A stretch of DNA of 64,000 bases. It comes from Penelope pileata. Lineage: Eukaryota > Chordata > Aves > Galliformes > Cracidae. Position 1 is the stretch's first letter. The number at the start of each line of letters is the position of its first letter. Of the stretch, positions 1 to 13,300 are shown piece by piece. The DNA lies in NCBI GenBank assembly GCA_013396635.1, contig WBMW01000581.1, positions 558,001 to 622,000 on the forward strand, read 5' to 3'. The translations under genes and the position numbers were made by a program. The notes beneath the pieces were generated by a model that saw only the letters and a list, made by a program, of their open reading frames with translations, did no database searches and was not told the origin of the DNA.

Positions 1-1268
1 CACACATTATTCTATTTTAAATAAAATACCATAATTTAAAGCATTCATTGTCCAATACTGATTTCTGTGCTACATCTCTCATGCATGGTAGAACAGACAT
101 TAGGGATAAGGGGAGGCATTTAAAGATAGAGACTAATGTTACCGTAGACAATAGTCAGCTGTATTCTTACAGATATCTATATTATTTTTAGTATATCTTT
201 CTCAGATTAACAGTGAGAAGTCTAGAACATTTTCAAAAACAGAATAATCTGGAAGACAAACCAAAGCAGCTTTGTTGTGGACAAAAGGAAAATAAGCTTT
301 TTCTTGATCAACTTAATTTTTAGCTTTTTTTTTTCTTTTTTATTACATTACAGTAGACAAATTTTTCTCTCTCCTGGCAAGGAAAGAGTACATTGATATA
401 TTTTGGCAATGTCAACAATCAGCATATGGTCTTTCTCTGTTAGCAGAAAAGAAACTAAATTCAGGCATCTGGATTGGCACAGAAGACCCATAAAAACCAG
501 AGTTTGCCACAAAGTTTGGGGGAAAAAAGTGTTCTGCCAACAAACAAGTAAGCATTTAATGGTAAATTGCTTGAGTGAGTCAGAAAAACCCTCCTGAAAA
601 CAGTCCTTAAAAGCAACTGAAAGTGTCTCAGTACACATCTCTAGAACAGACTAAGGAGACACAAGGCTTGAGACAAGGTCCACCTTAGTGACAGATGAAC
701 CTCTCTGATTCGGCTCATTAGCCAGACAATAACATCGGTTTCGGTAAGAGCTACTTAAAAACACCAGATTCAGCTATAATGGGGAGAAGCAAGAAAACGA
801 TTGCAAACAACATAGCCCATAATTACAGCTATGCTTCTACAATATAGAACAATTGTCCACTCTCACTCTTAACTATATTGAGTGTTAAAGTCATTGTTTG
901 GTCTAAAATTTAGGGCAATTGGATATAGCCTGCTTATTAAGCCGTACAAGCTTGGTCGATTTCAATTAAATAATCTCTACATTAGTCATTTGACAAATAC
1001 AATGGGAAGTCTTAAGGCTAAAGGGGAAATTGAACACAGATTTTCCTCCACTTTTCCCCTTCCCCACCAGATAAAATGGTCAGTTTCTAGTTTTGCCCTG
1101 GCTTAGATCATTCACGAAGACAAGTCTCCTCCATTCCTAAAGGAAACTTTAGGAGTTAACAAAGCATGAGGTCCACCTGAAACCTAAAGTATTAGTCGTT
1201 AAAAAAAGATCAACAAATGAGATAAGGTACTACAGAACTTTAGTATTCAACTGTATAAACAGTACTAC
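1..1268 (-). other. ANLN intron 22 (incomplete)
   Basis: No translation on either strand resembles the missing end of the PH domain (expected blocks such as ANCTSRQIEP or LWQPDACYKPIG). The stretch is AT rich, with T runs around 325-345, and is read as intron. Confidence 0.75.
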
Positions 1269-1376
1269 CTTCCGTTTTTCATCATCGGGATACGTCCAGT
1301 AAGATATACAGTTTCCAGAAAGCACACACCAGCGTCTGTGCCATGCTCCAAATCCACTAACATCTTCAAACATAGT
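1269..1376 (-). CDS. ANLN: ANLN coding exon 22 (residues 970-1005, first part of PH domain)
   Basis: Encodes TMFEDVSGFGAWHRRWCVLS, then GNCISYWTYPDDEKRK, the first beta strands of the PH domain that binds phosphoinositides and septins. The donor is GTAGTA. The next expected block (NPIGRINLANC) is absent from 1-1268, so the rest of the PH domain lies outside the window. Confidence 0.95.
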
Positions 1377-4300
1377 CTTTAAAAAAGAAAAAGTGTTTAC
1401 ATTATACCTTGAGCTTGGTCTGTACTCAACTACTTTTTCCCTACAGAATGGCTTTGCAAGTGAAACCCTTCACTGTAGAAAACCTAAGTAGGAGAAAATA
1501 TATAATAGGAGAAACTTCTAATAGCATACTTATTTTCCAGATAGCATGGAATATTATCTTGCTCTATCATTCTCAAATTGTAGCCTTTTGCTCAAAATGC
1601 ACCCATCACTGCTATTTCAAATGACTAGATCTTTAATATTGACAATGGTAAGCATTCCCATTATTTTAAGATAATGGAGGCTAACTTATACAATATGCTT
1701 TCCGAATGGTTTACAAAACATGCATAACACAAGCTATTATGATTAGGTATTTACGTCACCTTTGACTTACAAGTCAGGATTACAAAATGCTGGTCTGGCT
1801 ACTCTGCAGGCTACACTCAGGAGTCCAGACAGTTTAAAAGAAATTAAAAAACGATTTTAAATATTCGTGTTGGTAGTTTATTTTACTGGATGCAGAATTA
1901 CACCAATTTCAAGGCCCATTTCCTTAGTATTGGAATGGAAAATTTAGTATCTCTCTCTGATCCCTCTTGAACTTGTACAGAACATTTTCTTCCAGTTAGT
2001 TTCCATAGTTATGTTTTCTTTTTTTTTTTTTAATTTTATTTTATTTTATTTCAGAAGAGATATTTTTAATGAGGCAGGAAGTTTCCAAACCCTCACTCTG
2101 AAAAAAAAAACTTAGTATGTATACCAATCTCCAGGTTTCAGGTATTGTATAGTAGAAGTAAACATTTAAAATCGGTGCACAAAAGCATAGAATATTAACA
2201 CTACAAGCATGAGGAAATGTCAGTATCTAATCGAAGTTGAACAAACTTCAGTAAGTAAAAGGAAAGGAGACAGAACTGCCTGAAAAAAAAAAAATCTGAC
2301 TTGAATAACAATAGTTCAATGGTTTGCTCAAGTATTTTCATAGCACGTTTACTGCCATCTGCTGGATACAAGCTCAACAACTCCATCTGTTAGGTTTGAG
2401 TGCGTTTTCAAAGTTCAGCATTAGAGAGAACTGCTAACAATGTTTTCCAAAAAATAGCTTAAGTCTGTGCATACAGTGAAGAAAAGCACGTTTTGCTAAT
2501 CTGTTTACACTAGACCAAAATAATCCAAGATGTCTTGTAAGAGTTTCTGGCATGGAAATTAGAATCTCAACTCACATCACATACAAGCTATAGCAAAAGA
2601 AGGTTAACTTAGGTTCAGAATAACAGACAAACTGTTCAAAAGAAAAATATATACAAGCTAAAATTTTAATAAAAGGCAACAGTAGTAAAGGCAGCTTTAA
2701 CTTAGGCCGGTTTAGAAGATAAACAGGAAACATTTTGGGGTTTGATTCAGGAAGAACAAATAATGGCTTTTTTTTTAAGCTTTACTATCTCTACAAATAG
2801 ATGCGTGAAGTTAAAATACTGGCTATATTTACTAAGACCTGTTATTTCCAAGGAAGGAATTTGAAGTGAATACTTTACCAAGAATCCTTTTTCCTCCACA
2901 GAAGAGTCCACTTGGCATTTTAACTTCAGGTAAATATGACCTTCCAAAGGAGACAAGAAAGGAACCTGCAAAAAGTAATACAATTGGTCATTTAACTTCG
3001 ATACTTCCCAACATCTGCTCTACCAGCTCAAGCAAGTGACCTGCACCAGAATGTTAGCACCATCTTGTTCTTACGATCTCCAGCCAGAAAGAAGCAGTCA
3101 GGCTCAGGCAAGACAGTAATAATCACTGATTGTTTCAAGTTCATTGAGAAGGTCTGAGAGACTTATTTGCTTGTTAGTTTGCTCAGGACATAGGTGCAAA
3201 CATGCTTCTGTCTAGAAGCAACAGGCAACCCAAGCATGGTTATAATCAACATACGGCAGCAGTCCACATCCTGAAAGCTTCTGCCTCAGTTTGACATTAA
3301 GCTGCTTAGAAAACATCAAAGCGAGTTTCAACAGGATTGGTACTTGGATGTCATAAGCACTTTTGGCAGATACTGATGTAATGGTGCCTACTCAGATAAA
3401 TATTTGTATAAAAAAGCCTGGAAGGGGAAACGTAATGATAGCGGTTCTTCTTGACTGGCACTCAAGGTGTTGAAGACCTGTGCTAAGTCACTTATAACAA
3501 AATTCCAAACCCTACCACCTCCAGCCACTGAAGAAAGCAGATTAACTACCGTATCAGAGGCTGGTTGAGGGTAACTCAGTTTCCAAGAGGTTTGAAGAAG
3601 AACACGCAACAAAAATTAACTTCGGACTTCCCTCAGCCCCTCCATGCATAGCACCTCAATTACAATGAGTGGTCCTATCGCTCATTGTAATACATCCCCT
3701 AGACCAAAATACATACCCTCCTTTTTCTACAGGCAAAAAAAAGAACAGGGCACTCCATATACAGTACGTTGTAGCTAATCTGAACAAGAAATACTGTAAG
3801 AACTGCAAAAAATTAGAAATATAGGTGCTTTGTCTTGCTGGATAAACCAGAGAGGTTGATGATGATGCTTAAACACAAAGAACCATTTGCCACGGCGTGT
3901 GCACACAACAAAGTAGCTTTCAGAGCCATGGAATCAAACCAAATTAAGTTTTGCCCATAGTTAAGATGAACGAAAACAATCCTCAGTAATTAATGGTATA
4001 CATATTTGCCATCCTCAGAGAACCCTGACAAACTCTGACATTTTATAATTGGAAACAGATCACCATTGGATGATAGGTGTACTGCAGCTTCCACCCAGAC
4101 ATGATACAGATGTGCACAAGTGATCTAGTCATTTTTATGTTAGAAATATTCAACGCATACAGCATGCACGGCATGCTCATGTACTTGGTACTACAGTGCA
4201 GCACAGCAACATCATGAACACCAGGTAGGAGCCTGAACGGCCATTTAGGAAACAGTGTTAGTACACGATAAACTACATCACTCCAAAGTTTCTCACACAT

Positions 4301-7300
4301 TATCAGCAAAATGACTATAACCCCACATGCTACTCAAGGGAATGCTGCAAATATTTCAACTCTGTTATAATCTTCCAAACTGCACTAAAATCCATCTCTG
4401 AATGAGGGCTTCAAGGAAGGTTTTCCAATTCCTCACTTCAAGTTTTTGTGTTTTGAATTCCTTTCTATTTTATGTCAGACAGAAGTACTTCGTGGATTTT
4501 GAAAAGTTCACTAGTAAAGAACTGTGTGACAATAAATCAAAAGGCTGTATAATGGAATATTTCAGTTCTGCAGAGCCTACAACACCATCACTAATTAATA
4601 AAGGTCTCAGAACACCCTCCTATTCATATAACAAGAGTATGTTACATTCTCATCAACAATATATCCCTTTCAAGAGTAAGTAAAGTGGAGGTGGTGTGAA
4701 AAAAGCAATCTGTTGAATAAACAGCTAAATGAAGAGTTCCTGAGTAGGCTAGCTTGCATTCTGCTGTGGTCATTTAGATATCTACCATAGAAAGTAGTTT
4801 GCTTGCTGTCATAGAAGATTATCTGTAAATTTATCACCTCCTTAGTTTTGAGAAAATATTAAAATCCTTTTTCTTCTGAGATTCAAGGAGCTTTAAAGCT
4901 ACTTTCAGAAATAATTGGTTCTAATCTCTAAGTATGTTAATTTAAATAATTCCTAAAAAAACAAAATGCATGCAACCAAGCAAAATATTTCAACTGTACA
5001 TTTGTGAACAGATAAGAACTTCACTTTGATGCGTTTAGTACTTTCAAAACTTCAGTTCTTTACAATTCCTTTATGCATAAAAACTGTATTTAAACAAGGT
5101 CTTGACTTAACAAGGAAAATAATTTAGTTCCTAAGCAATTTTAATTTTTTTCAGTAAGTTGAGTTAAACCAATATTTAGGCTGCTAGTGGTTTTTCTCAT
5201 GGTCCCTCATCAGCAGAATAGCTGATTTTACGTTCCATGCACTTCATCAAGAATTTGGCCAAGATTTCCTGACTGACAGTCTTCAAGAGACATCAATTTG
5301 TTTTCAAGTAAGAAAAACCCTCCTCTAGCGATCTAGAAAGATAAGACACACATACTAGTTAAGGAAAAGCCCTAGATGCTTTAAATAATAGTTCTAGCAG
5401 CATCTTTGGCATTGGATAACACAACGAGTAGAATTCTACAGATTTTAAATGCTCCAAGCATCTTGCTATATTTAGTTAGTAAGTTTTTGTAAGCATTTAT
5501 TTTTCCTTAAGAAGAATTTTTAAATCATGCAGAAGATCAGAGGGCAGACATAAGCAACATGCACAAGGAAGGCAGCTTCCTATTTAGGTATAAACTAGGC
5601 AATCATAGAAACCTTGTCCTGGAACATATAGCTCAATAGTTCTCTTTCCTCCCCTTCAAAATTTATCTATGGAAAAAAGAAATATGCTCAGTGTTGTCAG
5701 TGCAAGGTTAAAGTTAAAAAAACAAAATAAAGCGGGGTAGGAGGAAGTTATATATGAGCAGATTTTTGTCCTTTCTACTCTAAGTTTTAGAAATGCATGA
5801 AATGCACTTAAAATGGGAGGAATGAAAATCAAAACCCATTCTGTTGACAGTTGATTCCATATTACAAATGTATAGACTAAGTTTAAAAGCAGCTGTATAG
5901 TACAGCTGTAGGCCAAGGCAAAACTGAAGCTCCAAGGTCATAATTTCACAAAAACTGACAAAAAGGGGGATTCTTATTCACAAGCACTGAAGTTCTGCAC
6001 CTGGAAAAAATTAACAAAAACATGTTTTCCCTGGAAATCCATTTGAACATTGTGCTGGTACTACAGTGTCCTCATCCAGCCCAGTGTTCTGCCCTGAAGA
6101 CTAAACTAAAAAGGTTCAAACCCAGACTGCCAAATGTAAATTAAAAGCTGTTTCCCATAATTCCCAGAACAAGGGGTTTCCAATGACTAAGCCACATGCA
6201 AAATAAGACCTAAGTGTAGCTCTTGCTAAGAGGAATATTTATGCTGAAGAATCAAAGCTGGTACTTATATAGCGGCCGTGCCGTTCAACTGTAAGTTTCG
6301 CAGACTGTTTCAGTAAAAGAGTCAGAATCTATACACAGAAAGTAAATCTTCTGAAAAGCAAATTGGGATTGTTCTGATATTTTGCTTGTAATCTTGTGCA
6401 CAAGCCACCACTCTTATCTTCTCTCGTCAGAAGCTGTAAGTGCAATACTATCATCACAATAAATTAGTCTAGAAGAAAATTTATTTTGACACTGCTGTTC
6501 AAACAGGAAGTTGCAATTTAGCACCAGCATAAGCTGTAGTAGCTTCTGAATTACTTTAAGTTAGTTTTTAGGTTCATGCCAGCAGCTATCCTAAAAACTA
6601 TTTTCATAGATATTTAAGATTTTAAAAAGGTTACAGTTTTCAATGAATGCAAGAACGCAATTTTTGTAACTTGTAATAGCAAGAGCCATAATAGAATTGT
6701 TTAGACAAGCGCCTAACATCATAAAACTTGGCAATGGCTCTTCCAAGAAATATCATTTGCTTCTCAAAACTAAATTGGGATATGAAAGGAAACCTCATAC
6801 TCTTAACTGCATTTGTATTGCAGTTTTAAAGCCATTTAAATGCAGAAAACTACAAACTTCATTAAAACACAGTAGCCTATTTAGCTATTTAATAACGCAG
6901 TATTTAATAGTATAAGATAGCAAAAGCAACAAACAACATGAAGACTATGTATACAAAAGATGTCAGCTGCATACATGAATTTTGTCAGCGACAGCAATTG
7001 GTAACCAAATGCTGCTATTACCTTTGCATAACCATACCATGTGTTGAGCTATAGAGAAAAAACACCTGACAGAAAAACACCTGAGAAAAAACATCATGAT
7101 GTGCCTTTCTTTCTGTTGTATCTTAAAATGACATTTCAGTCATATGAAGTTAATACCAATAAAATCATCTGTGTGTTTATATGTACACACACATATATAT
7201 ACACATACAATTGTTTCATTTCTAGACTTGTAATTTTCCGTGGGAACAGTAAACTCAGACTCATTCTTTTTCCTAGTGGTAGGTGATTATCTTTGGATTA

Positions 7301-10300
7301 ATAAACAGTAATCTCCATTACCTTGTCCAATGCGAATTTGGCATGTCCTACAGAAGACAATGACAGTTTGTGGGATCCAACAAGGATGAAATTTGTAGTG
7401 CGTACAGCATTAGGGCCGCCTGGACTGGCCATGGCTGTGGAGAAAAGTTTACGTCAAACTGTAACACTACACACAACCAAGATGCTGCAAGGTATAAGTA
7501 GGCTCTATCTGAACTACTCAATACAGGAGGAGAAGCACTCTTTGCAGTATTGCCCAGAAACACACTCAGATGGGATCTTGGTACACGCCATTCCTCCTCA
7601 GTAGACCCTTTTCTTTTGGTAAATAGCTTGGAAACATTCACAAAGGATGAGATAAATCATTTTAAGAAGCCTCAGGAGGAGAACAATCTGGGGCATACCA
7701 GAAAGCACACATGCCCTGCAACAGGATCTTGAGAACTTGAGATGTGAAAGGCTAGTAACACTGCAGTCTTCAGAACCTGTATGGATATTTCTTTGCACCG
7801 TACCAATAGAAACAAGCCCTATCACTCAGGCACACAAATCAGACCAGTTGCAGCAGTATTGCAGACATTTCTGAGTTAGCTCATAAGCTGCTTACTGCTA
7901 CAATTCATACTAAAGCTATCTCAAGTAACTCATGTGAAAACAAGTGTATAATCTATTTTTGAGTTGTCAGAGAAACTGAACCGCTGTTTTCCTTCTCTCA
8001 CCAAGCATCAGAAACATGAATATACTGTTAACACTACGCAGAAGCAAAATTTCATGATTCGTTCATCTTCAAGATTTTTCAGGGTTATTCTATATTATTT
8101 TGTTGACACAAGCTAATTTACATCTTAAAATTCAAGTTCATCTTTTCAGGAGGAATTTTAGCTACAGGCATTAGAGATCAGATACTAACTTTGATTCTGT
8201 GAAGAAAGCTTCCACTAAACACGGTAATTCAGATACACTTACCAATGGTAACTGACCAACTGACAATTTTTCATTTATTAGGTGTAATTATCATGATGCA
8301 AGTATATTTATTGATATGCTGCTTTTGATTCATCTTGGTAGAAGATGTTTAGATTCTGCTTACCTGGAGTAAGAAGGGTGCTTTTCTAGAAAGAGAAAAA
8401 TAAAACCTTATCAGGAAAGTAATTAGAGAATTTCTACAGAAGATTAAGCTAGGTTATAGAGAAACTAGCTTTGAAGTACTTAAACACAACTGGAAAATGA
8501 ATCCAAATAAACATGCAATAACCCTAAATTTACAGCATTATGTATTTAGAGCTGTTATATATTTAGAGCGGTTACCAATTCCTTGAACAGATGCTGAACA
8601 GTTTGGCAGAAATCTGCACAGTTTATAGTTTCAAGTAAGGGACACGAAAAGCCTGTTACAGATATAGCCTTATTGCATGGGGGAATATGGTCTTTGGAAG
8701 TAGCCATATCCAGAGCTTGTTACAGTATTACATTCATACTTACAGAGGTAATAGATGTTAGTAATCTCTTTGGAGTGATAACCTGCAAAAGAATACAAGA
8801 AAATGAATTCATTTCAATTTCATGCTACTGTAACTGTTCATTACATTACCATGAAAATTAGACTTCAAGGTTTATCATTTAAATAAATTTTGAATAGATA
8901 TCAGCTCATAAGTCAGTGTAGTTTTTGAGCCCAGATTTGATGTAACATGTTTCAGTGGAAAGAACACTGGGTATTCAAAGATATTTACTGCAGGAAAGTT
9001 CAAGTATGCAATAGCTTGGAATGTATACTGAGTGTTTGAAAAAGCAATCTTTTTAGACCTTTTTCCTTCTTGTAACAAAGCTTCAAGTTGCATTTGCTAA
9101 TTAAACATAGATATTAACAACACAGGCAGAGATATTCAACGTGCTTCCTTGTTGAATGTTACCAATATTTTCAAGGGAAAGTCCAAATTGTAAAATGAGA
9201 CTGCATATTACAAATTAATTAGAGTTATTTATCTATCCGCTCTTGAATCTGAAAGACAAATGCACAAAACTTGTCAAAAAGCAGGTACAAGATGCCATTA
9301 GCCCCAGGTTAGCAACTTACCTAGAGTGCCTCAAAAACATTCCGTACTAAGTGAAGATTCCTGTAAACTATAGCATAGGAAAGAAAAAGCCTGTACCTCA
9401 AACTAGTTTTACTGAGGGATAGGTGAGAGTATGTTTTCACTGTGCAAAACAAAAGTAAAGATTTATTTCTATTCTCTGATATGGGATTTAAGTATTTATC
9501 CTGTCTTTGAAATACACTCACGATTCTCCTTTTCACAAACTGGCATATCTTTACAAGGAGGAAATAGGACCTACATACAGGCAAATCAATGCATGCCCAA
9601 CTATTGGAATGGCACGCCAAAAAACCCTCCGGCTTTCTCAGGGGTAGCAAAACCTTAATGAAGCACAAACTATTGAAATGTGCATGCTTTTCAGACTTAA
9701 ACATTTACTTCCAAGGGCTTATGAAAACAACATTTACTTTAGAAAATAAGTAACTATTGCTTTTACTTAACACTGGAAAGATAAAAGCATTACAGTTGAT
9801 CAATAGAACCTTTAAGACAAATCGAACTGCAGGATAGGGGATACTGACTTGTGGAGTTTAAGTGAAATGGAGAATAAGAGCACTAAATTACTACCACAGG
9901 CAACCACATATGAAATGAAAGTTTGAAAAGCACAGCATTTTGCAGAACAATTAAGTCCTCTCCTTCCCTCTGCCCCCAATATGTTTTAGATTTTAAGTGC
10001 TGCAAGTCCAAACCACTAATAGCTGCAGGACTCCATAATCCATCTGTTATTGCAGATGTTCTAAGAAAGAACAAGAGGAGTAAAAGCAAGCAACAGATCG
10101 TTTAAAACTATTAGTCAGTTCTCCTTGAAAACTGCAGTCTTCTTAGCACACCCTCTTGAAATACAATGATTTTCATGTCCCATTTACCTTAGATTTATTT
10201 GCCTTTTTCCTTTTATCAGTGCTTGTAGCTTCTTTTCTCTGCACCTGTAAGGCAAGAAGGTATTAAGGAAGTACAACACCTCATTTTCCCTTATACGTTC

Positions 10301-13300
10301 TCTTGACAGGTATCAATACATACCAAACTGTAAACTTCTATATTTATTTCAAAGTCATTTGACACATCATGCCTAAAAGGGAAAAGTGGGAGAAACATGG
10401 TAAACCACAGACTGCAAGGAAGAGGGGGTTTGGGGTTTTTTAATGTATTCTTATTTTGTTATTACTCATTATTAGGAATATGTAGGTTCTGCTCAAAAGA
10501 AGCCTAGCCACAGTGCTGACTAATAGTTAGTATGTCTTATTAGTAAATCCTAGTTTGTTCCTTCAGGTCTGAAATCCTTTCACACCTACAACAGGACTCC
10601 TCAGTGCAAGCAGCACTGCTGTTCCTAAGACCTCAGTATGTTACTACTTCAACTTGCTTTCTAGCACTCCAGGAACAAAATTAAAGGCAGAAAGAACACT
10701 ATACCATTTCTCAGAATGTACCCTTTAGCCCACTGCTGGCAAACATTTCTGGAACAGAGACTGCTTTTTCAATAATTAGCTTTAAGTGAAAATTATAGTT
10801 GTGTTGGACTTTCAAAATTGAGTGTACTTGTTTTCAAAGATTGTACAGACTAAACAACCATTTGATCTCGCATCTTTTTAGGTAATACTTGAGAATTAAT
10901 TTTAGTTTTAACTATGTTTTTTCTTTCCCTGGACACCAAAAACAAATTGCTATATGAAGTGTTAGATGCTGCAGAAGATCTCTCAGGGAGAATAATTCAT
11001 CTGTTATTTCAGGAGTTCCAGGAGAGGAGAACCGTAGAAAAAGCAATACACAAATTAGCTGATGGAATAAATCTTGATTACTCTCCTGAGCTGTACAATC
11101 TAGCAATTTCTTAAAACAGAAAAATCTCACCCTATTTGTTTGCAGAATAAGGCATTGTTATTGAAAATATTCATAAGATTTTCATACGTGCGCCACCAGA
11201 GAAGGAATTAGTTTCAGAACAGTTTTTGTATTCATACTTACATAGTAAATGTTGTAGTAAAAGCAAGAGCATCTCCATTCAGAGAGCTGGCAGTACTTGC
11301 TAATGGAGTTGCAACCATGTTTTCTGCTCCAGATCTCAGTATTATCACATAGTAGTAGTTTGCTGCTTCTGTAAATACAGTTCAGATTTTTTAAGCAAGA
11401 GCTGTTCAAGTATCTAAAAATCCTCCAGTACCACATTGTTATTAAACATGCCTCTGTTTCATCCCACTTAAACACTTGTGTTAGTCAAGATTTAAGTATA
11501 AACTTATTCTGAAAGCAAATTCTTTTTCGTGATGTGTCCACTAGTAGATAATAATCTCCACAGAATTCACAAGCGCATTATGGCCTGGGGCTTCTCAAGC
11601 CAGACTGGCTAAGTATACTGTTCAGTGCATGGGAGGAAAGAGGATGAGCTTACAGTCAGACTCAGCAATTAATCTCAGTTCCTTATTCCCTAGGCCTACC
11701 AGTTCAGGCATACATCAGCTTTTGCTATTGCTCATCCTCTTTTCTTCTTCCAGTCCTGCAAATGAATCAGCATCTAGGCAACTCATTCCTCCAACTTCTC
11801 ACGTAATAGGGGGAAAAAAAGACAGACCACCACAAGAGCACATTTCAAGAGTGTCAGATGATTTGAAGGTTTGGAGTTTCTGCAGCAAGCTGATAAGCAG
11901 TAAAGCACAAGCACTGCATAACATTATAATGTTAAAAACAAAGGTTTGGTTGCTCTGTAGTACAGGACAAGTCACAGCTTTCAGAACAACTGGTCTAGAA
12001 TCCAGTAAGCATTGACTTGTGCTCTTCATATTTGATGGTTTTTTTCAGCGATTGAAGTGATTCATAGAACTTGCTCTGGTGCACGGTTCATAGGAAATGC
12101 CGCACTTCAGGAACACATTTTCTATGACAAGTAGTTTTCAGTTGTTTCTTTAGACAATTTGGTTGCAAGAATTACTGACAAACTAAATATTTTTCTTTTA
12201 ACCATGAAACAGATTTTCCTAGGAACAGAGATGAATTCTCATACAACAAGAACCACAACATGTCAGGAGGTTAAATTATGTCAGGCACTTCCATTTGTAT
12301 TCTTGGCTATATATAAACGTACATTCTTCATAATGCATTCGGAGATACAAAAACTTAATTCACACTTTGTAGTACAGTTAAAGAAAACAAGAAAAGATGC
12401 ATATGAATTTATAAGTAATAGTTTTGGAACAGATATTAAATGAGAACTGTCCAGTGATTTTTGCCCTTGAATTTTACGGAAACAAGGAAGAACCCGTTAG
12501 AAGGATCCAGCTACAATCAAATGTTGTGACATAATAAAAAACAGCACTGGTTATTGTGGGCTTGCAGATTCTTTAAACAATCACTTGACAAAGGAGCTCA
12601 CTATGTTCCAGGCTAAGTCTCTAGATCTACAAAAGAGATATTCCCAGATAATGTTCTCAAACAAAAGTAGTGATTCCACACTAATGTTTTAATTATTTAA
12701 ATATGACACAATAATAGATGCCTAGTATTTATAAATGTAGTATTTTGAGGTGTTAACAGGACTAAAAAAAAGAGGTGTAATTACCATTTCAGACCACAAA
12801 AGTCAGAACTTCCATGATATTTAGTATTAGATTTTCATCCATGAAAAAATTCCAAGGCAGCAACAGAACTGAACCAAGATTTTACTTCCTTCTCAACAAA
12901 TTACAGAGAACCTCAGAAATATCTTTTTCTAAAATTGGCTTGGGGAAGTCATACAAGTTTCTTAAACATCACAAGCAAGAAAACGATGCCTCTAAAAAAG
13001 ACCTGGGATAAGTACTGATAACTTAGCCAAAAAATAGATTCATTGAACGTACTTGCTAAGTTTCCTATCACCCCAGAGTTCTGGGAAACACCAACACAGA
13101 GGGCAAAGAAAACATGAAAAACAAATCAGAAATACATGTAGAAATGGTAGGGGAACAGCAAGAGAAGGGGTATAACTTTCAGTTGCAACTTTTACCTGGT
13201 TTTTGAACTGTACCACAGACAAAGTCTGCTTTTAGAGGTAGACGCATTTCTGAAATGGAAACAGATCCCCTGGATGGAGCAAATTCAGAAGATGTTGAAG

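Noticed and set aside
10914..11114. Plus-strand frame of 66 codons that looks protein-like (contains QERRTVEKAIHKLADGINLD)
   Set aside because: It lies inside ANLN intron 15 on the opposite strand, has no splice context or recognised family, and an equally long frame exists on the other strand.
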